Notes under the pieces: model-generated
Database searches by the model: none
Seen by the model: only the letters and a program-made list of their open reading frames with translations
Told to the model about the DNA's origin: nothing
Source of the DNA: Mastigocoleus testarum BC008
Lineage (GTDB): Bacteria > Cyanobacteriota > Cyanobacteriia > Cyanobacteriales > Nostocaceae
Assembly: GCF_001456025.1 (NCBI RefSeq)
Contig: NZ_LMTZ01000087.1
Coordinates: forward strand, 95,742-159,741
Length of the DNA stretch: 64,000 nt
Direction of reading: 5' to 3'
Shown here: in pieces, positions 28,498-38,427 of the stretch
How positions within the stretch are numbered: the first letter of the stretch is position 1
Layout: each line of letters begins with the position of its first letter
Made by a program: the position numbers and the translations under genes

Positions 28498-30005
28498 AGC
28501 TGTAATTTATTTAGTAGGTTGAACGAGCAGCAGAAAATAATTGAGTCACATGAAATATGACTATAAAGCATTGTTCTTTTCCCAACAGTAAGAAATAGCA
28601 ACACTTTAAAACTTAGTTATTAAATTATATACAAGTGTGACAAATAATATATACATATTTGCTACATCAATAATTTTTGCATTCATACAATTGCTGTTAT
28701 TAACCAGCATTTATTGCAAGTAACAAAAAATACTTCATCTCTATAGTGGAGGTTAACATTATAGGATTTTTATTTCACAGAATCAGCAGATACAAATGAA
28801 TAAAAACTACATAATGTTAAGATTGATATCAGTATATTTAGGGATGAATAACAGTTATTATATTGTCTGGATACTAAGAAATAACTTATAAATAAAATCA
28901 AGTACTCAGCAAATCTTGCTATGGGTAAAGCAAGTAACTTGAAGTATTTATGAATTTAATAATATATACATATATATTTTTTTTTAAATGTAAAAAACGT
29001 AAAAAATGTAAACGAAAGTGATATATTATTTGTTTCAAGGAAAACGTGGTGTGAAAGTGTGCCCAAATCTATCTTAAGACATAGAAGCAGATGATTACGC
29101 AATTTGTAAATTTATTCCTAGGACAACGTACAACAAATTGAAAGATAGATTGAGGCTAAAACCGGCAAATACGCGGCTAAAAGATAGAAATCGATAATTT
29201 GACTGTTGCGACTCAAAAGCAAAATCAATTATGTATAAAAGAAAAGCATATTTCTTAGTGCTGCGAAATCGACCACAATCCGTAAATCATAAGTAAATCC
29301 CAAGAATTACTGTTTTTCTTCCAAATTACCTTTAGCCTTAACAAGTAAAATATTGTATGTGTATTAATATTTTTTGCCCCTCAAAGGTCAATATTTGTAA
29401 AACTTTTTGTGAAGTTCCTTTTACCCGTAGTGTGAATATCCTCATTCCGACTTCATCTAGGCTATTGGGAAACACTAGATCAAACTAATCAAGAAATCTA
29501 GTTGATTTTTATTTCGGGGAAACATAAATTCAGCTAATCCCTATTCTATTTTCTTACTTCCTTGCAACTGCTGGGAACTACAGCAGGATTAATTACGGAT
29601 TTCGATAAATATGGACTGAAATAGCTTTAAATTAGCTAACAATGTACAGAGAGTCGAAATCAATAAAAATAACCAGACACTGCTGATTCTATATGTCAGG
29701 GCCGAATAATTTCCCTAGGGACTTTCAATTATCTCGATTAATAACTAGTTAATTGCAAAACTATTTCATTAACATGAAACAGTAATAGAATGAACTATAG
29801 GATGAAAGTCTTGTTGAACAAGTATGACGGCCTCTAAATTTAATATTATTAATAATATTAATTGCAATAAATTATATTAATTACAATAAATTTTTAAGTC
29901 AGACAGGTGAAGTTCAAGAATCGAGAATGACAATGCTGATATTGCTTCTATCTAATACATCTTTTTCAGTATTTCCCCAGTAGTAATATTTTGGAGACAA
30001 TTAAA
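28498..30005. other. 1.5-kb AT-rich divergent intergenic region
   Basis: Non-coding by eye. Apart from the small inverted repeat near phnD, it shows a partial palindrome around GGTTAAC (28751) and a short stem CTAGAT...ATCTAG near 29470-29500. No CRISPR repeat, tRNA or tandem array. Confidence 0.4.
28544..28562. promoter_or_regulatory. Inverted repeat AGTCA-N9-TGACT upstream of phnD
   Basis: A perfect 5-bp inverted repeat (28544-28548 and 28558-28562) is centred about 56 bp before the phnD start, a fitting place for an operator. It does not resemble the known PhnF sites of other bacteria and no clear cyanobacterial Pho box (tandem PyTTAAPyPy units) was seen, so its regulator is open. Confidence 0.25.
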
Positions 30006-30245
30006 ATGCTTGGCACAAAAGGCGAAACTTTAAACATCAATGACTGGTTAGCAAGAGCAGGATTTAAACAGGCAGATATTATCAAGATGCAACCAGATTT
30101 AATTCGTAATCTAAATAAACAGTGGCGAATTTATCGAGAAAACGTACAAACATTTATGGAAGAGAACGGTTGTTGTGACCCATCTCAATTTCAAATCAAC
30201 CATCCATATCGCACACCCCAGTTGGTTGAAGTTGGAGAAAATTGA
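30006..30245 (+). CDS. 79-aa conserved-looking small protein, unknown function
   Basis: Start ATG 30006 is supported by GGAG nine bases upstream (29993-29996); an upstream TTG is disfavoured because it overlaps that site. The protein starts MLGTKGETLNINDWLARAGF, is soluble and mostly helical, and has a CC pair in EENGCCDPSQF. Codon use and the good ribosome binding site suggest a real gene. I do not recognise the family. Confidence 0.6.
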   Translation: MLGTKGETLNINDWLARAGFKQADIIKMQPDLIRNLNKQWRIYRENVQTFMEENGCCDPSQFQINHPYRTPQLVEVGEN

Positions 30246-30429
30246 TATTTTATTCTTCAGCTCTATCTATCAACTGTTCGCTATCGATCAAAGAGGATAA
30301 GTTATCAGAGAAGACAAAGTACGAAGTTATTCCAATTTTGCTCAAATATCCCCAGAAAACTTTAGTCGATCTATCCAATTCGATTAATGATACACGGCTT
30401 TTACTGAAAGCTGACCGAGCCTCAATTTA

Positions 30430-30451
30430 GAGACGTTCCATGGAGCGTCTC
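30430..30451. repeat. GAGACG-type palindrome
   Basis: Arms GAGACGTTCCA and TGGAGCGTCTC match at 10 of 11 positions with no loop. Similar GAGACG/GGACGC palindromes occur at 38428, 50826 and 52567. It ends the 305-bp gap 30246-30550, in which I see no other feature. Confidence 0.6.
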
Positions 30452-30550
30452 CAACTTTCGGGGTTAGTTAATATTAATGCAAGATTTTTTAACTAATGCA
30501 AGGTTTTTTAACATTATGATAGGTAGTACTTTCTTCTCATCTCTGAAAAA

Positions 30551-31009
30551 TTAATTGTAAACGGCACCATCTTTGTGCGTAAAAATTACACCATTCTCAG
30601 TAAATTTAGCTTTTAGATCCTCATCTGGATAATTAGCCTCATCATTAGATTTACGAGCGCCAATTTCTAGGTAAGTCGCGATATTTGAAGAATGATTTAC
30701 TAAATGGTGTCCATTTTCCTCTCCAGCAGGAAAGCCAGCAGCCATCCCCGCACTTAAAACTTGCTCGCCTGAATTGGTAATCAGCATGAGTTCACCCTCT
30801 AGAATGTAGACAAATTCATCCTCTTGAACATGCCAATGTCTTAATGCAGAACAGCTTCCTGGCTGTAGATGTACGAGGTTGACCCCAAAATCATTTAAAC
30901 CCGCAGCATTACCTAACCTTTGTTTAATTCTTCCTGCGACTTTTGCTTTGAATTCCTCTGGGTAGTTGGTACCTGTTTCCTTTGGTACTTCAGAAGGGTT
31001 AATAATCAT
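30551..31009 (-). CDS. Cupin-domain protein
   Basis: 152 aa. Single cupin barrel: motif 1 is HWHVQEDEFVYILEGE (G-x5-HxHxxxxExxxVLxG-like), with the second-motif histidine in ENGHHLVN. Three His and one Glu could bind a metal. The N-terminal part resembles cupins that recognise sugars or act as small isomerases, but the substrate cannot be told. Start ATG 31009. It is separate from neighbours, with trxA 344 bp upstream on the same strand. Confidence 0.85.
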   Translation of the reverse strand: MIINPSEVPKETGTNYPEEFKAKVAGRIKQRLGNAAGLNDFGVNLVHLQPGSCSALRHWHVQEDEFVYILEGELMLITNSGEQVLSAGMAAGFPAGEENGHHLVNHSSNIATYLEIGARKSNDEANYPDEDLKAKFTENGVIFTHKDGAVYN

Positions 31010-31044
31010 ATATTTTTTTTACGAACTAATAATTTGTAGATAAC

Positions 31045-31086
31045 TATCAGTTTATGGCTAACGCCACGCCCTTACGGGCTACAGTT
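31045..31086. repeat. 42-bp dispersed repeat, copy 1
   Basis: A block starting TATCAGTTTATGGCTAACGC and ending GGGCTACAGTT is identical over 42 bases to 54631-54672. It contains a small GCCC-TTAC-GGGC hairpin. It lies in the 344-bp gap 31010-31353. Confidence 0.85.
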
Positions 31087-31136
31087 TATGGGCTACCTGT
31101 AGTTCCGCTAACAGTTACTGTTACCCTGTTGTCTAC

Positions 31137-31187
31137 TACTAATTACCCATTACCAATTACCAATTACCAATTACCAATTACCCATTC
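31137..31187. repeat. TTACCAA heptamer array
   Basis: About seven units of TTACCAA/TTACCCA between the cupin and trxA genes. STRR class. Confidence 0.85.
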
Positions 31188-31353
31188 CATAACCCATTAT
31201 CATAATGACACAACGGGAGCAAGCCAAATATAACGTTTGCCAAGACAAAAAGCAGGAGAAGCAAAGATAAATAAAGAAATGAATCAGAAAATTTATACTG
31301 ATATACCTTGCTTTCTCCCTAACTTGTTTTAACTTTTTTTGCCCCTTTATCTG

Positions 31354-31677
31354 CTAGAGATACTGTGTTAAAGTCTTAGCAATGGTTGTTTTTGGTACTG
31401 CACCTACAACCGTATCCACCTGTCGGCCACCCTTAAACACCATGAGTGTGGGTATACTGCGAATACCATAATGACTAGCAACGGTGGGATTTTGGTCTGT
31501 ATTCAGCTTCACCACTTTTATCTGTCCTGTATATTCCGCAGCAACCTCATCAACTACGGGGGTCACCATTCGACAAGGACCACACCAAGGTGCCCAAAAA
31601 TCTACCAGAACAGGCATTTCACTTTCAAGTACTTCTTGCTTGAAGGTGGCTTCTGTCACATCTGTAACGGATGACAT
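31354..31677 (-). CDS. trxA: Thioredoxin (TrxA2-like)
   Basis: 107 aa with the WAPWCGPCRM active site near residue 29-38 and the usual thioredoxin blocks VKLNTDQNP, GIRSIPTLMVFKGG. It reduces disulfides in the cytoplasm. The divergent neighbour is an ArsR-family gene with the features of RexT, which in Nostoc controls trxA2, so this is most likely the orthologous pair. Confidence 0.95.
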   Translation of the reverse strand: MSSVTDVTEATFKQEVLESEMPVLVDFWAPWCGPCRMVTPVVDEVAAEYTGQIKVVKLNTDQNPTVASHYGIRSIPTLMVFKGGRQVDTVVGAVPKTTIAKTLTQYL

Positions 31678-31705
31678 ACTTGCCCTCTCTACAATTTTTC
31701 AAGTA

Positions 31706-31720
31706 TTCGATAAAATCGAA
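31706..31720. promoter_or_regulatory. Palindrome TTCGAT-AAA-ATCGAA, candidate RexT operator
   Basis: A perfect 6+3+6 inverted repeat sits in the 81-bp space between the trxA and rexT start codons. Its placement fits an ArsR-family dimer repressing both genes. That RexT binds exactly here is inference. Confidence 0.5.
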
Positions 31721-31758
31721 CAAATAAAATATAGTTCTTTTTGCGAGATAATGCAACT

Positions 31759-32145
31759 ATGAGATTTCTGTATCACCCAGACCAAAGAGACATCACATTA
31801 CCAGGAGTATTGTATGCATTGGGTGACCCAGTCCGTTTGGAGATAGTGCGGTTGCTGGCTGAAAAAGGAGAGCAGTGTTGTGCTGATTTTGATTTTGTCA
31901 TCTCCCGTGAGGGATCAGCACCCCGCACTATAGCAAAATCAACGATGTCAAACCATTTCAAGATTTTAAGAGAGTCTGGAGTGGTGTTTACACGTAAGGA
32001 GGGGACACAGCATATAAATAAGTTACGGCGACAAGATTTGGAGGGATTGTTTCCCGGTTTGTTAGAGGCTGTGCTTTCTTCTGCAAAGCCATTAGCAACT
32101 TCTCAAGGTGAACTGACAAAACAAGCAGCTTCATCTTTTGGTTAA
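31759..32145 (+). CDS. rexT: RexT, redox-sensing ArsR-family repressor
   Basis: 128 aa from ATG 31759. Winged-helix ArsR pattern: ALGDPVRLEIVRLLAEKGE and a recognition helix with KSTMSNHFKILRESGVV, then the wing TRKEGTQHI. Counting from this ATG, a vicinal cysteine pair falls at C40-C41, the pair described for Nostoc RexT as forming a disulfide with peroxide. This supports both the identity and the start. It would release trxA under oxidative stress. Confidence 0.88.
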   Translation: MRFLYHPDQRDITLPGVLYALGDPVRLEIVRLLAEKGEQCCADFDFVISREGSAPRTIAKSTMSNHFKILRESGVVFTRKEGTQHINKLRRQDLEGLFPGLLEAVLSSAKPLATSQGELTKQAASSFG

Positions 32146-32387
32146 TACTTTGGGTATATTTTAAAAGGTTTTGGTATAAAGGTTTCTGGTCGCCTGAGAG
32201 CTATTATTTCCCGCCTGAGAATTAAAAATTAAATACATAAAAATTAAATAGATAAAAAAGTAATTTATTATTCTACCCTGGAATGGCTTTATAATTTTCA
32301 GGGCATATACTGCATTGAAAATACATGCTAAGGGTACTCGACCGAGTTTTTGCGCGTTACAAAATGCTAGTTACAAGCTACCAATTA

Positions 32388-32843
32388 CTAACCACCAATT
32401 ATCAGCGACAAGTTACCAGTTACCAAAAGATGAATTAGTATTCCTGCAGCTAAACTCATCAAAGAAAGAACAAACGTAACCCAAAAAAAATGCTTCGACT
32501 TGAATCCAGCCATTTGGAAATCTACTCGGACTAAAGTTGTAGCGCAAAAAATTAATAATCCAAATAAAAACGAGCGGAACCAAGCAAGAATAGCAAAAAG
32601 AAATAGCGAGCCTAATATTATACCACCAAACGCTCGCCAACCAGATTTGAAAAATGTATTCAAAAAGTTGACAATCCTGGAAGATGGGTTTGTTAAAACA
32701 CTATTTACAAATAGAGCAATTATTGCGATCGCAATCCATATATACCAAGGGGAATTAATTTGAGATATTTTCCATCCTAAGCAACTATAGGTGAAAAATA
32801 GAAGCATTAAGGATAACTTGGGGAGCTTAAGCAAAGTTAACAT
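32388..32843 (-). CDS. 151-aa polytopic membrane protein, unknown function
   Basis: Four or five hydrophobic segments, starting MLTLLKLPKLSLMLLFF; between the third and fourth is the polar stretch RVDFQMAGFKSKHFF. No catalytic motif. The last residues (LLVTGNLSLIIGG) are encoded by TAACTGGTAAC-like repeat sequence and the stop follows in the same stretch. I do not recognise the family; the frame looks genuine because hydrophobic segments are regular and the start ATG is followed by a clear membrane helix. Confidence 0.6.
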   Translation of the reverse strand: MLTLLKLPKLSLMLLFFTYSCLGWKISQINSPWYIWIAIAIIALFVNSVLTNPSSRIVNFLNTFFKSGWRAFGGIILGSLFLFAILAWFRSFLFGLLIFCATTLVRVDFQMAGFKSKHFFWVTFVLSLMSLAAGILIHLLVTGNLSLIIGG

Positions 32844-33086
32844 GGGCTGTTATTAGCAATGCTATTCTAAGTGATTTAGCAAATATTTATTACAAGTTTT
32901 GCTACATTTTAATGTGATTTTATTTACTTAACTATTTGGTTTCGCGGGAATTATAATCAAGCATAAATATAAATTTTCCCGTAAACACAGGCAATTATCT
33001 GGTAAATTTATTTAAAATATTTCGTAAATTTTTGTAAACTGTTAATAGTTAAATAAGCGTAATTCGCCTCATATTAAGGAATATTC

Positions 33087-33959
33087 ATGAGAAAATCTGC
33101 GATTGCCGAGCGTATTTGCCTGGGAGGGCATATCTTGTCCCTGGTCTTTGGGCTGTTGGGCATACTACTAGTAATACCTCATCCTGAAATGCTTGTACAT
33201 TTTGGCTCATATGGGCAAAATGCGATGCAGTTAAGTATGGCAGGTGGGGGCGTTGTATATATGGTTCTGGGTGCAAGTGCTGTATTTTTGTACCTTAGAA
33301 GAAACTTAGGTTTGTTTTGTGCTTTAGGATTTGCCTTACCTTCTGTATTTATATCTTTGGGAGCCGAACTTCTTGGTACTAGTACCGGATTTCCTTTTGG
33401 TAATTACAGTTATTTAAGTGGTTTGGGTTATAAGGTTGCAGGTTTAGTACCTTTCACTATTCCTTTGTCTTGGTTTTATGTGGGATGTGCTTCCTATTTA
33501 CTCGCACGTATTGGCTTGCAGGTAGATAGAAAACCTAGTTTTTTGCGTCACGCAGCTGCGGTGATTTTAGGTGCTTTTTTATTAACGTCTTGGGATTTTG
33601 TGCTGGACCCTGCAATGAGTCAAACATCTTTACCATTTTGGTACTGGGACAAGCCCGGAGCCTTTTTTGGTATGCCTTACCAAAACTTTGCAGGCTGGAT
33701 GGGAACTGGTGCTTTATTCATGACTGTAGCTGCTTTTCTATGGCGAAAGCAAACTGTTAGTTTGGAACGCTCCCAATTGCATTTTCCTCTGATTGTCTAT
33801 CTCAGTAATTTTGCTTTTGCGATTGGATTAAGTGCTGGTGCAGGCTTTATTACTCCAGTAATTTTGGGCTTTGCAGTTGGGATTTTACCAGCTTTTGCTT
33901 TGTGGATGAAAGCAACCCCCACAACTACACCATCAATCATAGAGACTGGCACTAACTAA
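33087..33959 (+). CDS. cruF: CruF, carotenoid 1',2'-hydratase-type membrane enzyme
   Basis: 290 aa with about seven transmembrane helices. Start ATG 33087 has AAGGA seven bases upstream. Conserved blocks: GTSTGFPFGNYSYLSGLGYKVAGLVPFTIPLSW and SWDFVLDPAMSQTSLPFWYW with GMPYQNFAGWMGTG, typical of the CruF/COG2324 carotenoid family. CruF hydroxylates the psi end of gamma-carotene at C1', a step to myxol. It is followed 75 bp later by cruG on the same strand, so the two likely form an operon in the plasma or outer membrane carotenoid pathway. Confidence 0.9.
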   Translation: MRKSAIAERICLGGHILSLVFGLLGILLVIPHPEMLVHFGSYGQNAMQLSMAGGGVVYMVLGASAVFLYLRRNLGLFCALGFALPSVFISLGAELLGTSTGFPFGNYSYLSGLGYKVAGLVPFTIPLSWFYVGCASYLLARIGLQVDRKPSFLRHAAAVILGAFLLTSWDFVLDPAMSQTSLPFWYWDKPGAFFGMPYQNFAGWMGTGALFMTVAAFLWRKQTVSLERSQLHFPLIVYLSNFAFAIGLSAGAGFITPVILGFAVGILPAFALWMKATPTTTPSIIETGTN

Positions 33960-34034
33960 ATAACAACAGCTTCTATAGATTCTGTCGTCAAGTAAGCAAA
34001 AAAACACTATCAATAAATATCGTAAAAGAAGGCT

Positions 34035-35234
34035 GTGGTCAAAGATTGGACACTTTTGAACGGTATCTGTCTATCAATATTAATGATTCAGGTACCTGCG
34101 GCTCTGATTATGCTGTCGCGAATCTTTAAAGGGGCGATACGTTATTCTCCAATCGAACCGCAAAATCCAAAGCCAGACCTTTTAGGTAAGGTAAGTGTGG
34201 TCGTTCCGACCCTGAATGAGGCACAACGTATTAGCCCATTATTAGCTGGCTTAACTCGGCAAACTTATGAAGTAAAAGAGATTATTGTTGTTGACAGCAA
34301 CTCTAAGGACGGTACACCAGATTTAGTCAAAGCTGCTGGTGCAGGAGATCCTCGTTTTAAATTAATAACTGACGATCCATTACCCAGTGATTGGGTGGGT
34401 CGCCCTTGGGCTTTACATAACGGTTTTTTGCACAGTTCTGAAACAAGTGAATGGTTCCTCGGAATGGATGCTGATACTCAACCATCACCAAAACTAGTTA
34501 GTAGTTTAGTGCAAACCGCAATAACTCACGGCTATGACTTAGTTTCTTTATCTCCAAAATTTATTCTTAAGTATCCAGGAGAGTGTTGGTTACAACCAGC
34601 GTTATTGATGACTTTGCTTTATCGTTTTGAATCTGCTGGCGTGGATACTCAAGCAGCACAGAGAGTAATGGCTAATGGACAGTGTTATTTATGTCGCCGT
34701 TCAGTACTGACATCAGTTGGCGGTTATACCAGCGCCAAAAGTTCTTTTTGTGATGATGTAACTTTGGCGCGAAATATTGCCAGTGCAGGTTTTAAAGTTG
34801 GTTTTTTAGATGGAGCAAAGGTACTTAAAGTTCGCATGTATGAAGGGGCGCTGCAAACTTGGCAAGAATGGGGGCGTAGTTTAGATCTAAAAGATGCCTC
34901 CAGTCGCGCTCAAATTTGGGGCGATCTATGGTTACTAACTTCAGTTCAGGGTTTACCTTTGCCGATTGTCCTAAGTTATTTTATTTTTAAAGTACCTTTT
35001 GATGCTTCGTTTTCTTTTGTACTGCTATTGCTAATCCTAAATATATTTCTCCTATTCGTGCGGTTTGGAATGTTATTCGCAATTGCAGCTTCATACGAAT
35101 TGAGCCAAGCAATAGGGGCTGGGCTATTTTGGCTTTCACCTTTAGCCGACCCCCTAGCAGTAGTAAGAATTTTACTTTCAGCAGTCAATACGCCACGGGA
35201 ATGGCGAGGACGAAAATATACAGTAAACAAGTGA
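34035..35234 (+). CDS. cruG: CruG, carotenoid 2'-O-glycosyltransferase (GT2 family)
   Basis: 399 aa, GTG start at 34035 with AGAAGG just upstream. An N-terminal membrane helix is followed by a GT2 domain: VVVPTLNEAQRI, IVVDSNSKDGT, the metal-binding LGMDADTQ and later CDDVTLARNI. The C-terminal third holds two or three membrane helices. CruG adds a sugar to the 2' hydroxyl of myxol to give myxoxanthophyll-type glycosides. Its position directly after cruF supports the assignment. Confidence 0.9.
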   Translation: MVKDWTLLNGICLSILMIQVPAALIMLSRIFKGAIRYSPIEPQNPKPDLLGKVSVVVPTLNEAQRISPLLAGLTRQTYEVKEIIVVDSNSKDGTPDLVKAAGAGDPRFKLITDDPLPSDWVGRPWALHNGFLHSSETSEWFLGMDADTQPSPKLVSSLVQTAITHGYDLVSLSPKFILKYPGECWLQPALLMTLLYRFESAGVDTQAAQRVMANGQCYLCRRSVLTSVGGYTSAKSSFCDDVTLARNIASAGFKVGFLDGAKVLKVRMYEGALQTWQEWGRSLDLKDASSRAQIWGDLWLLTSVQGLPLPIVLSYFIFKVPFDASFSFVLLLLILNIFLLFVRFGMLFAIAASYELSQAIGAGLFWLSPLADPLAVVRILLSAVNTPREWRGRKYTVNK

Positions 35235-35480
35235 AAGTAAACCGTGAAAGTTAATCTTTGACGGTTAGTTTTGACCTTGAATGGTAAACAGTTGACGGTT
35301 GACAGTTGGGTAGTCAGTGGCTGTTAGCAGTTCTGAACTACCTAAACTTAACCGTCAATCAACAACTAAATCTATTGCTAGCCGGTCACTAATGATGAAT
35401 AACACATCACACATTCAAAGTGACAACAAATTCAAATTAACGACAAATTTAAATTGACAAGTGAAAAATGACAATTCCGA

Positions 35481-36389
35481 TCAATCTTCATCATTCACTA
35501 AGTCAGCACGTTCGAGTTCCCAGAGAATTTGATTGCCTTCCCTTCGTACTCGCGAAACAACCCAGTTTCGCCAACGCCATTGGTCACCTCGACTGGTTAC
35601 AGCACTAGCATGAACATCCATTAAGTCTGCTAGTTCTGAGCTAGTTATTAAGTAGCCTTTTTCTGCAATCTCGTCCGCAATCCGAAGGGTTTCTACTAAG
35701 TTGTGTAAGTGTGCGATTCTTATTTCGCCTGATTTATCCTCGCTTACAGCAACAGCAGAGGCATTAGATGAATCCATATTGGTTGTATCCGATGCAAAAG
35801 TACTGGTTTGATGTGTATCTTTGTTAATTATCGTAGATTTGCTGCCAGAATCCGAGACCTTTACTGCTTCTATTTGATTTGTTTGCAGCGAATCGGGGTT
35901 TTTGGCAGTAGAATCTAACGATTGTTTGAGTTGGGGATATTTACCACTAGCAAAAGTCGTTGCTATCTGGTCGCAACGTTCGTTACCCGTGTTACCAGAA
36001 TGACCTCGGACATGTTGCCATTTAATTTGTTTGGTATTTAGTTGGTCGAGAGTTACCAACAAATCTTGATTGAGAACTGGTTTCCCATTTGATTTTTTCC
36101 AACCCTTTTTTTTCCAACCACCTACCCACTTGGTAACGCAGTTAATGAGATATTCGCTATCGGTGTAAAGAGTAATAGAATCTCTTTGCTCCGTTGTTTT
36201 GAGAAATTGTAACGCGGATATCGCAGCTTGCATTTCCATGCGGTTATTTGTTGTTTGAGGTGAAGAATCACCCATTTCATGAATTGAACCATCATTAAAA
36301 TAAATAACCACTCCCCAGCCACCTGGACCCGGGTTTCCGGTGCAAGCTCCATCAGTATATATACTTTCGATCGTGGGTACTGAAGACAT
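35481..36389 (-). CDS. rnhA: Ribonuclease HI with C-terminal extension
   Basis: 302 aa. The RNase HI domain fills residues 1-155: YTDGACTGNPGPGGWG, the glutamate in NNRMEMQAA, YTDSEYLI, the basic loop KKKGWKKSNGKP and HVRGHSGNTGNERCDQIA, which contain all four catalytic carboxylates. A Ser/Thr-rich linker (about 160-220) leads to an 80-residue C-terminal domain ending in RRWRNWVVSRVRREG-like sequence that may be a DNA-binding helix set; similar tails occur in cyanobacterial RNase HI. It removes RNA from RNA-DNA hybrids. Confidence 0.93.
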   Translation of the reverse strand: MSSVPTIESIYTDGACTGNPGPGGWGVVIYFNDGSIHEMGDSSPQTTNNRMEMQAAISALQFLKTTEQRDSITLYTDSEYLINCVTKWVGGWKKKGWKKSNGKPVLNQDLLVTLDQLNTKQIKWQHVRGHSGNTGNERCDQIATTFASGKYPQLKQSLDSTAKNPDSLQTNQIEAVKVSDSGSKSTIINKDTHQTSTFASDTTNMDSSNASAVAVSEDKSGEIRIAHLHNLVETLRIADEIAEKGYLITSSELADLMDVHASAVTSRGDQWRWRNWVVSRVRREGNQILWELERADLVNDED

Positions 36390-36566
36390 AGTAAGAATAT
36401 ATAAAACTCAAAAGCAAATTATTGCAATTCTTCAGGGTAGTTAATGTAACATTTTTTGGTATTAAATCTCTAAAAAATCCCAAAATAAAAATACTCGGGC
36501 AATTGAGAATAGATCTTCATAGTACTCGATTCCGGACATTTCAACTGATATTGGATTAGACTAATT

Positions 36567-36632
36567 AATGGGTGATGGGTAATGGGTAATGGGTAATGGG
36601 TAATGGGTGATGGGTAATGGGTAATGGGTAAT
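36567..36632. repeat. TGGGTAA heptamer array
   Basis: About nine units TGGGTAA/TGGGTGA between rnhA and the M50 protease gene. Confidence 0.9.
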
Positions 36633-36752
36633 GAACAATAAAGCAATATAAAAAATGTCTTCATTGCTACCTTTGTAGAAGCTCTCGGCGATAAACGTTA
36701 TAGATTATTAATATCCTCAAATACCTGGTAAATTCAGGTTTGATTATCAAAA

Positions 36753-38285
36753 GTGAGTTATTTGGAGATGGTTACAGCACAGACTCCTGTAGTCGCGGCT
36801 ATTGTGTTAGTCAGTTTTGGGATATTAGGTTGGGGCTTCTTTCGCGCCAAAGGCTTTGGCAAGCTAGGAATTTTAGCCTGGTTACAGTCGGTGGTATTAA
36901 TGGTTCCTTGGTTATTATTTTTTGGCCTGTTTGCTGCCGGAATTTATGTTAATCTCGCAGGAATACTACTTTTAATTGTTGTTTCTACTACAATTTACAT
37001 TGCGATAGGAAGAAAATTGCGGGAACTTGGACAAGATGCCATACTACGACAAAAGGCAAATCAGAGAATAGCTTCAGAAACGTCATCAGAATCTTCTAGT
37101 TCCGATCTAGAATCTTCTACTAGTGAAACTAGCACCTCAGGGCAAAGAAATTCTGAATTACAACCGGAAATAATTCCCATTCCGGAAGAAGATTTGAACG
37201 CTATCAAAGGAATTTTTGGTATTGATACGTTTTTTTCTACCCAAACTATTGCTTACCAAGAAGGTGCAATTTTCAGAGGAAATATTCGGGGAGAACCGGA
37301 AGTTGTTCACGAACGCCTCACTGCTAATTTAAAAAAATCTTTAGGCGATAAGTATCGCTTATTTTTAGTAGAAAACACTGATGGTAAACCTGTGGTAATT
37401 ATTTTGCCTAGTCGTAATGAACCCCGTTCTATGACACTAGCGCAAAAAATCTTTGGCGTAATTTTATTTTTTGCGACTATCGCAACAAGTATGGAAGCTG
37501 CAGGGATTCTGCTCAGTTTCGATTTCTTTGCTAGTCCAGAACGTTACCAAGAAACTTTAACTATTGCCGGTGGAATTATTGCAATTTTAATTTCCCACGA
37601 AATCGGTCATTGGTTCTTTGCTCGACGCTATGATGTTCGTCTGAGTTTGCCTTATTTTATTCCAGCAGTACAAATTGGTTCTTTTGGTAGCATTACCCGC
37701 TTTGAGTCAATCCTACCTAGTCGCAAAGTACTATTTGATATTGCTTTGGCTGGTCCCGCAACTAGTGGAATTGTATCTTTAGTTTTATTAATTGTGGGAT
37801 TTTTACTATCCCAGCAAGGGAGTTATTTCGAATTACCCAATCAATTTTTTCAAGGTTCAATTTTGGTTGGAACTTTAGCAAAAGTTATTTTAGGTTCTGC
37901 TTTGGAATCTCCATTGGTGGGGGTACATCCACTGGTGATTATTGGTTGGCTGGGTTTGGTCATAACTGCCTTAAACTTAATGCCAGCAGGACAACTTGAT
38001 GGAGGACGTATTGTCCAAGCAATTTACGGGCGTAAAACTGCACAAAGAACAACTATTGTCACTTTAATTGTTTTGGGATTAGTTTCTCTGGGAAATCCTT
38101 TAGCAATATATTGGGCAATTGTAATTTTGTTTTTACAAAGAGATTTGGAGCGCCCCAGTTTAAACGAAATTACTGAACCAGATGACGCCCGTGCTGCTTT
38201 GGGTTTATTGGCATTGTTTTTGATGATTACAACTTTAATACCTTTAGCTCCTGCTTTGGCTGGAAGTTTAGGTATTGGTAGTTAA
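36753..38285 (+). CDS. Site-2 protease family (M50), EGY-like zinc metalloprotease
   Basis: 510 aa from GTG 36753; an in-frame ATG at 36768 is an equal candidate. Two N-terminal membrane helices, an acidic/Ser-rich stretch (about 110-135), an extra soluble domain, then six or more helices. The zinc site is SHEIGHWFFARRYDV (HExxH) and the second motif NLMPAGQLDGGRI gives the third ligand. This layout matches plant/cyanobacterial EGY proteins that act in thylakoid or plasma membranes. Substrate unknown. Confidence 0.88.
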   Translation: MSYLEMVTAQTPVVAAIVLVSFGILGWGFFRAKGFGKLGILAWLQSVVLMVPWLLFFGLFAAGIYVNLAGILLLIVVSTTIYIAIGRKLRELGQDAILRQKANQRIASETSSESSSSDLESSTSETSTSGQRNSELQPEIIPIPEEDLNAIKGIFGIDTFFSTQTIAYQEGAIFRGNIRGEPEVVHERLTANLKKSLGDKYRLFLVENTDGKPVVIILPSRNEPRSMTLAQKIFGVILFFATIATSMEAAGILLSFDFFASPERYQETLTIAGGIIAILISHEIGHWFFARRYDVRLSLPYFIPAVQIGSFGSITRFESILPSRKVLFDIALAGPATSGIVSLVLLIVGFLLSQQGSYFELPNQFFQGSILVGTLAKVILGSALESPLVGVHPLVIIGWLGLVITALNLMPAGQLDGGRIVQAIYGRKTAQRTTIVTLIVLGLVSLGNPLAIYWAIVILFLQRDLERPSLNEITEPDDARAALGLLALFLMITTLIPLAPALAGSLGIGS

Positions 38286-38427
38286 AGGTAAAAATGTACT
38301 ACTGTATCTGAGTTTTAATTTAGATGTTGCGGCAGTCTAACTAACTCAGTAACAGTAATAAACCTAATAAACCAACATTCCGCTAGTCCCAGACATGGAA
38401 GTAGCACTCTTAAGTCCAAAATCAAAA

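Noticed and set aside
28498..28800. Pho box upstream of phnD
   Set aside because: Only a single GTTAACC-like octamer is found; the tandem PyTTAAPyPy arrangement is absent.
30242..30430. 62-codon frame after the 79-aa gene
   Set aside because: It needs a TTG start overlapping the previous stop and ends in a palindromic repeat; composition is not convincing.
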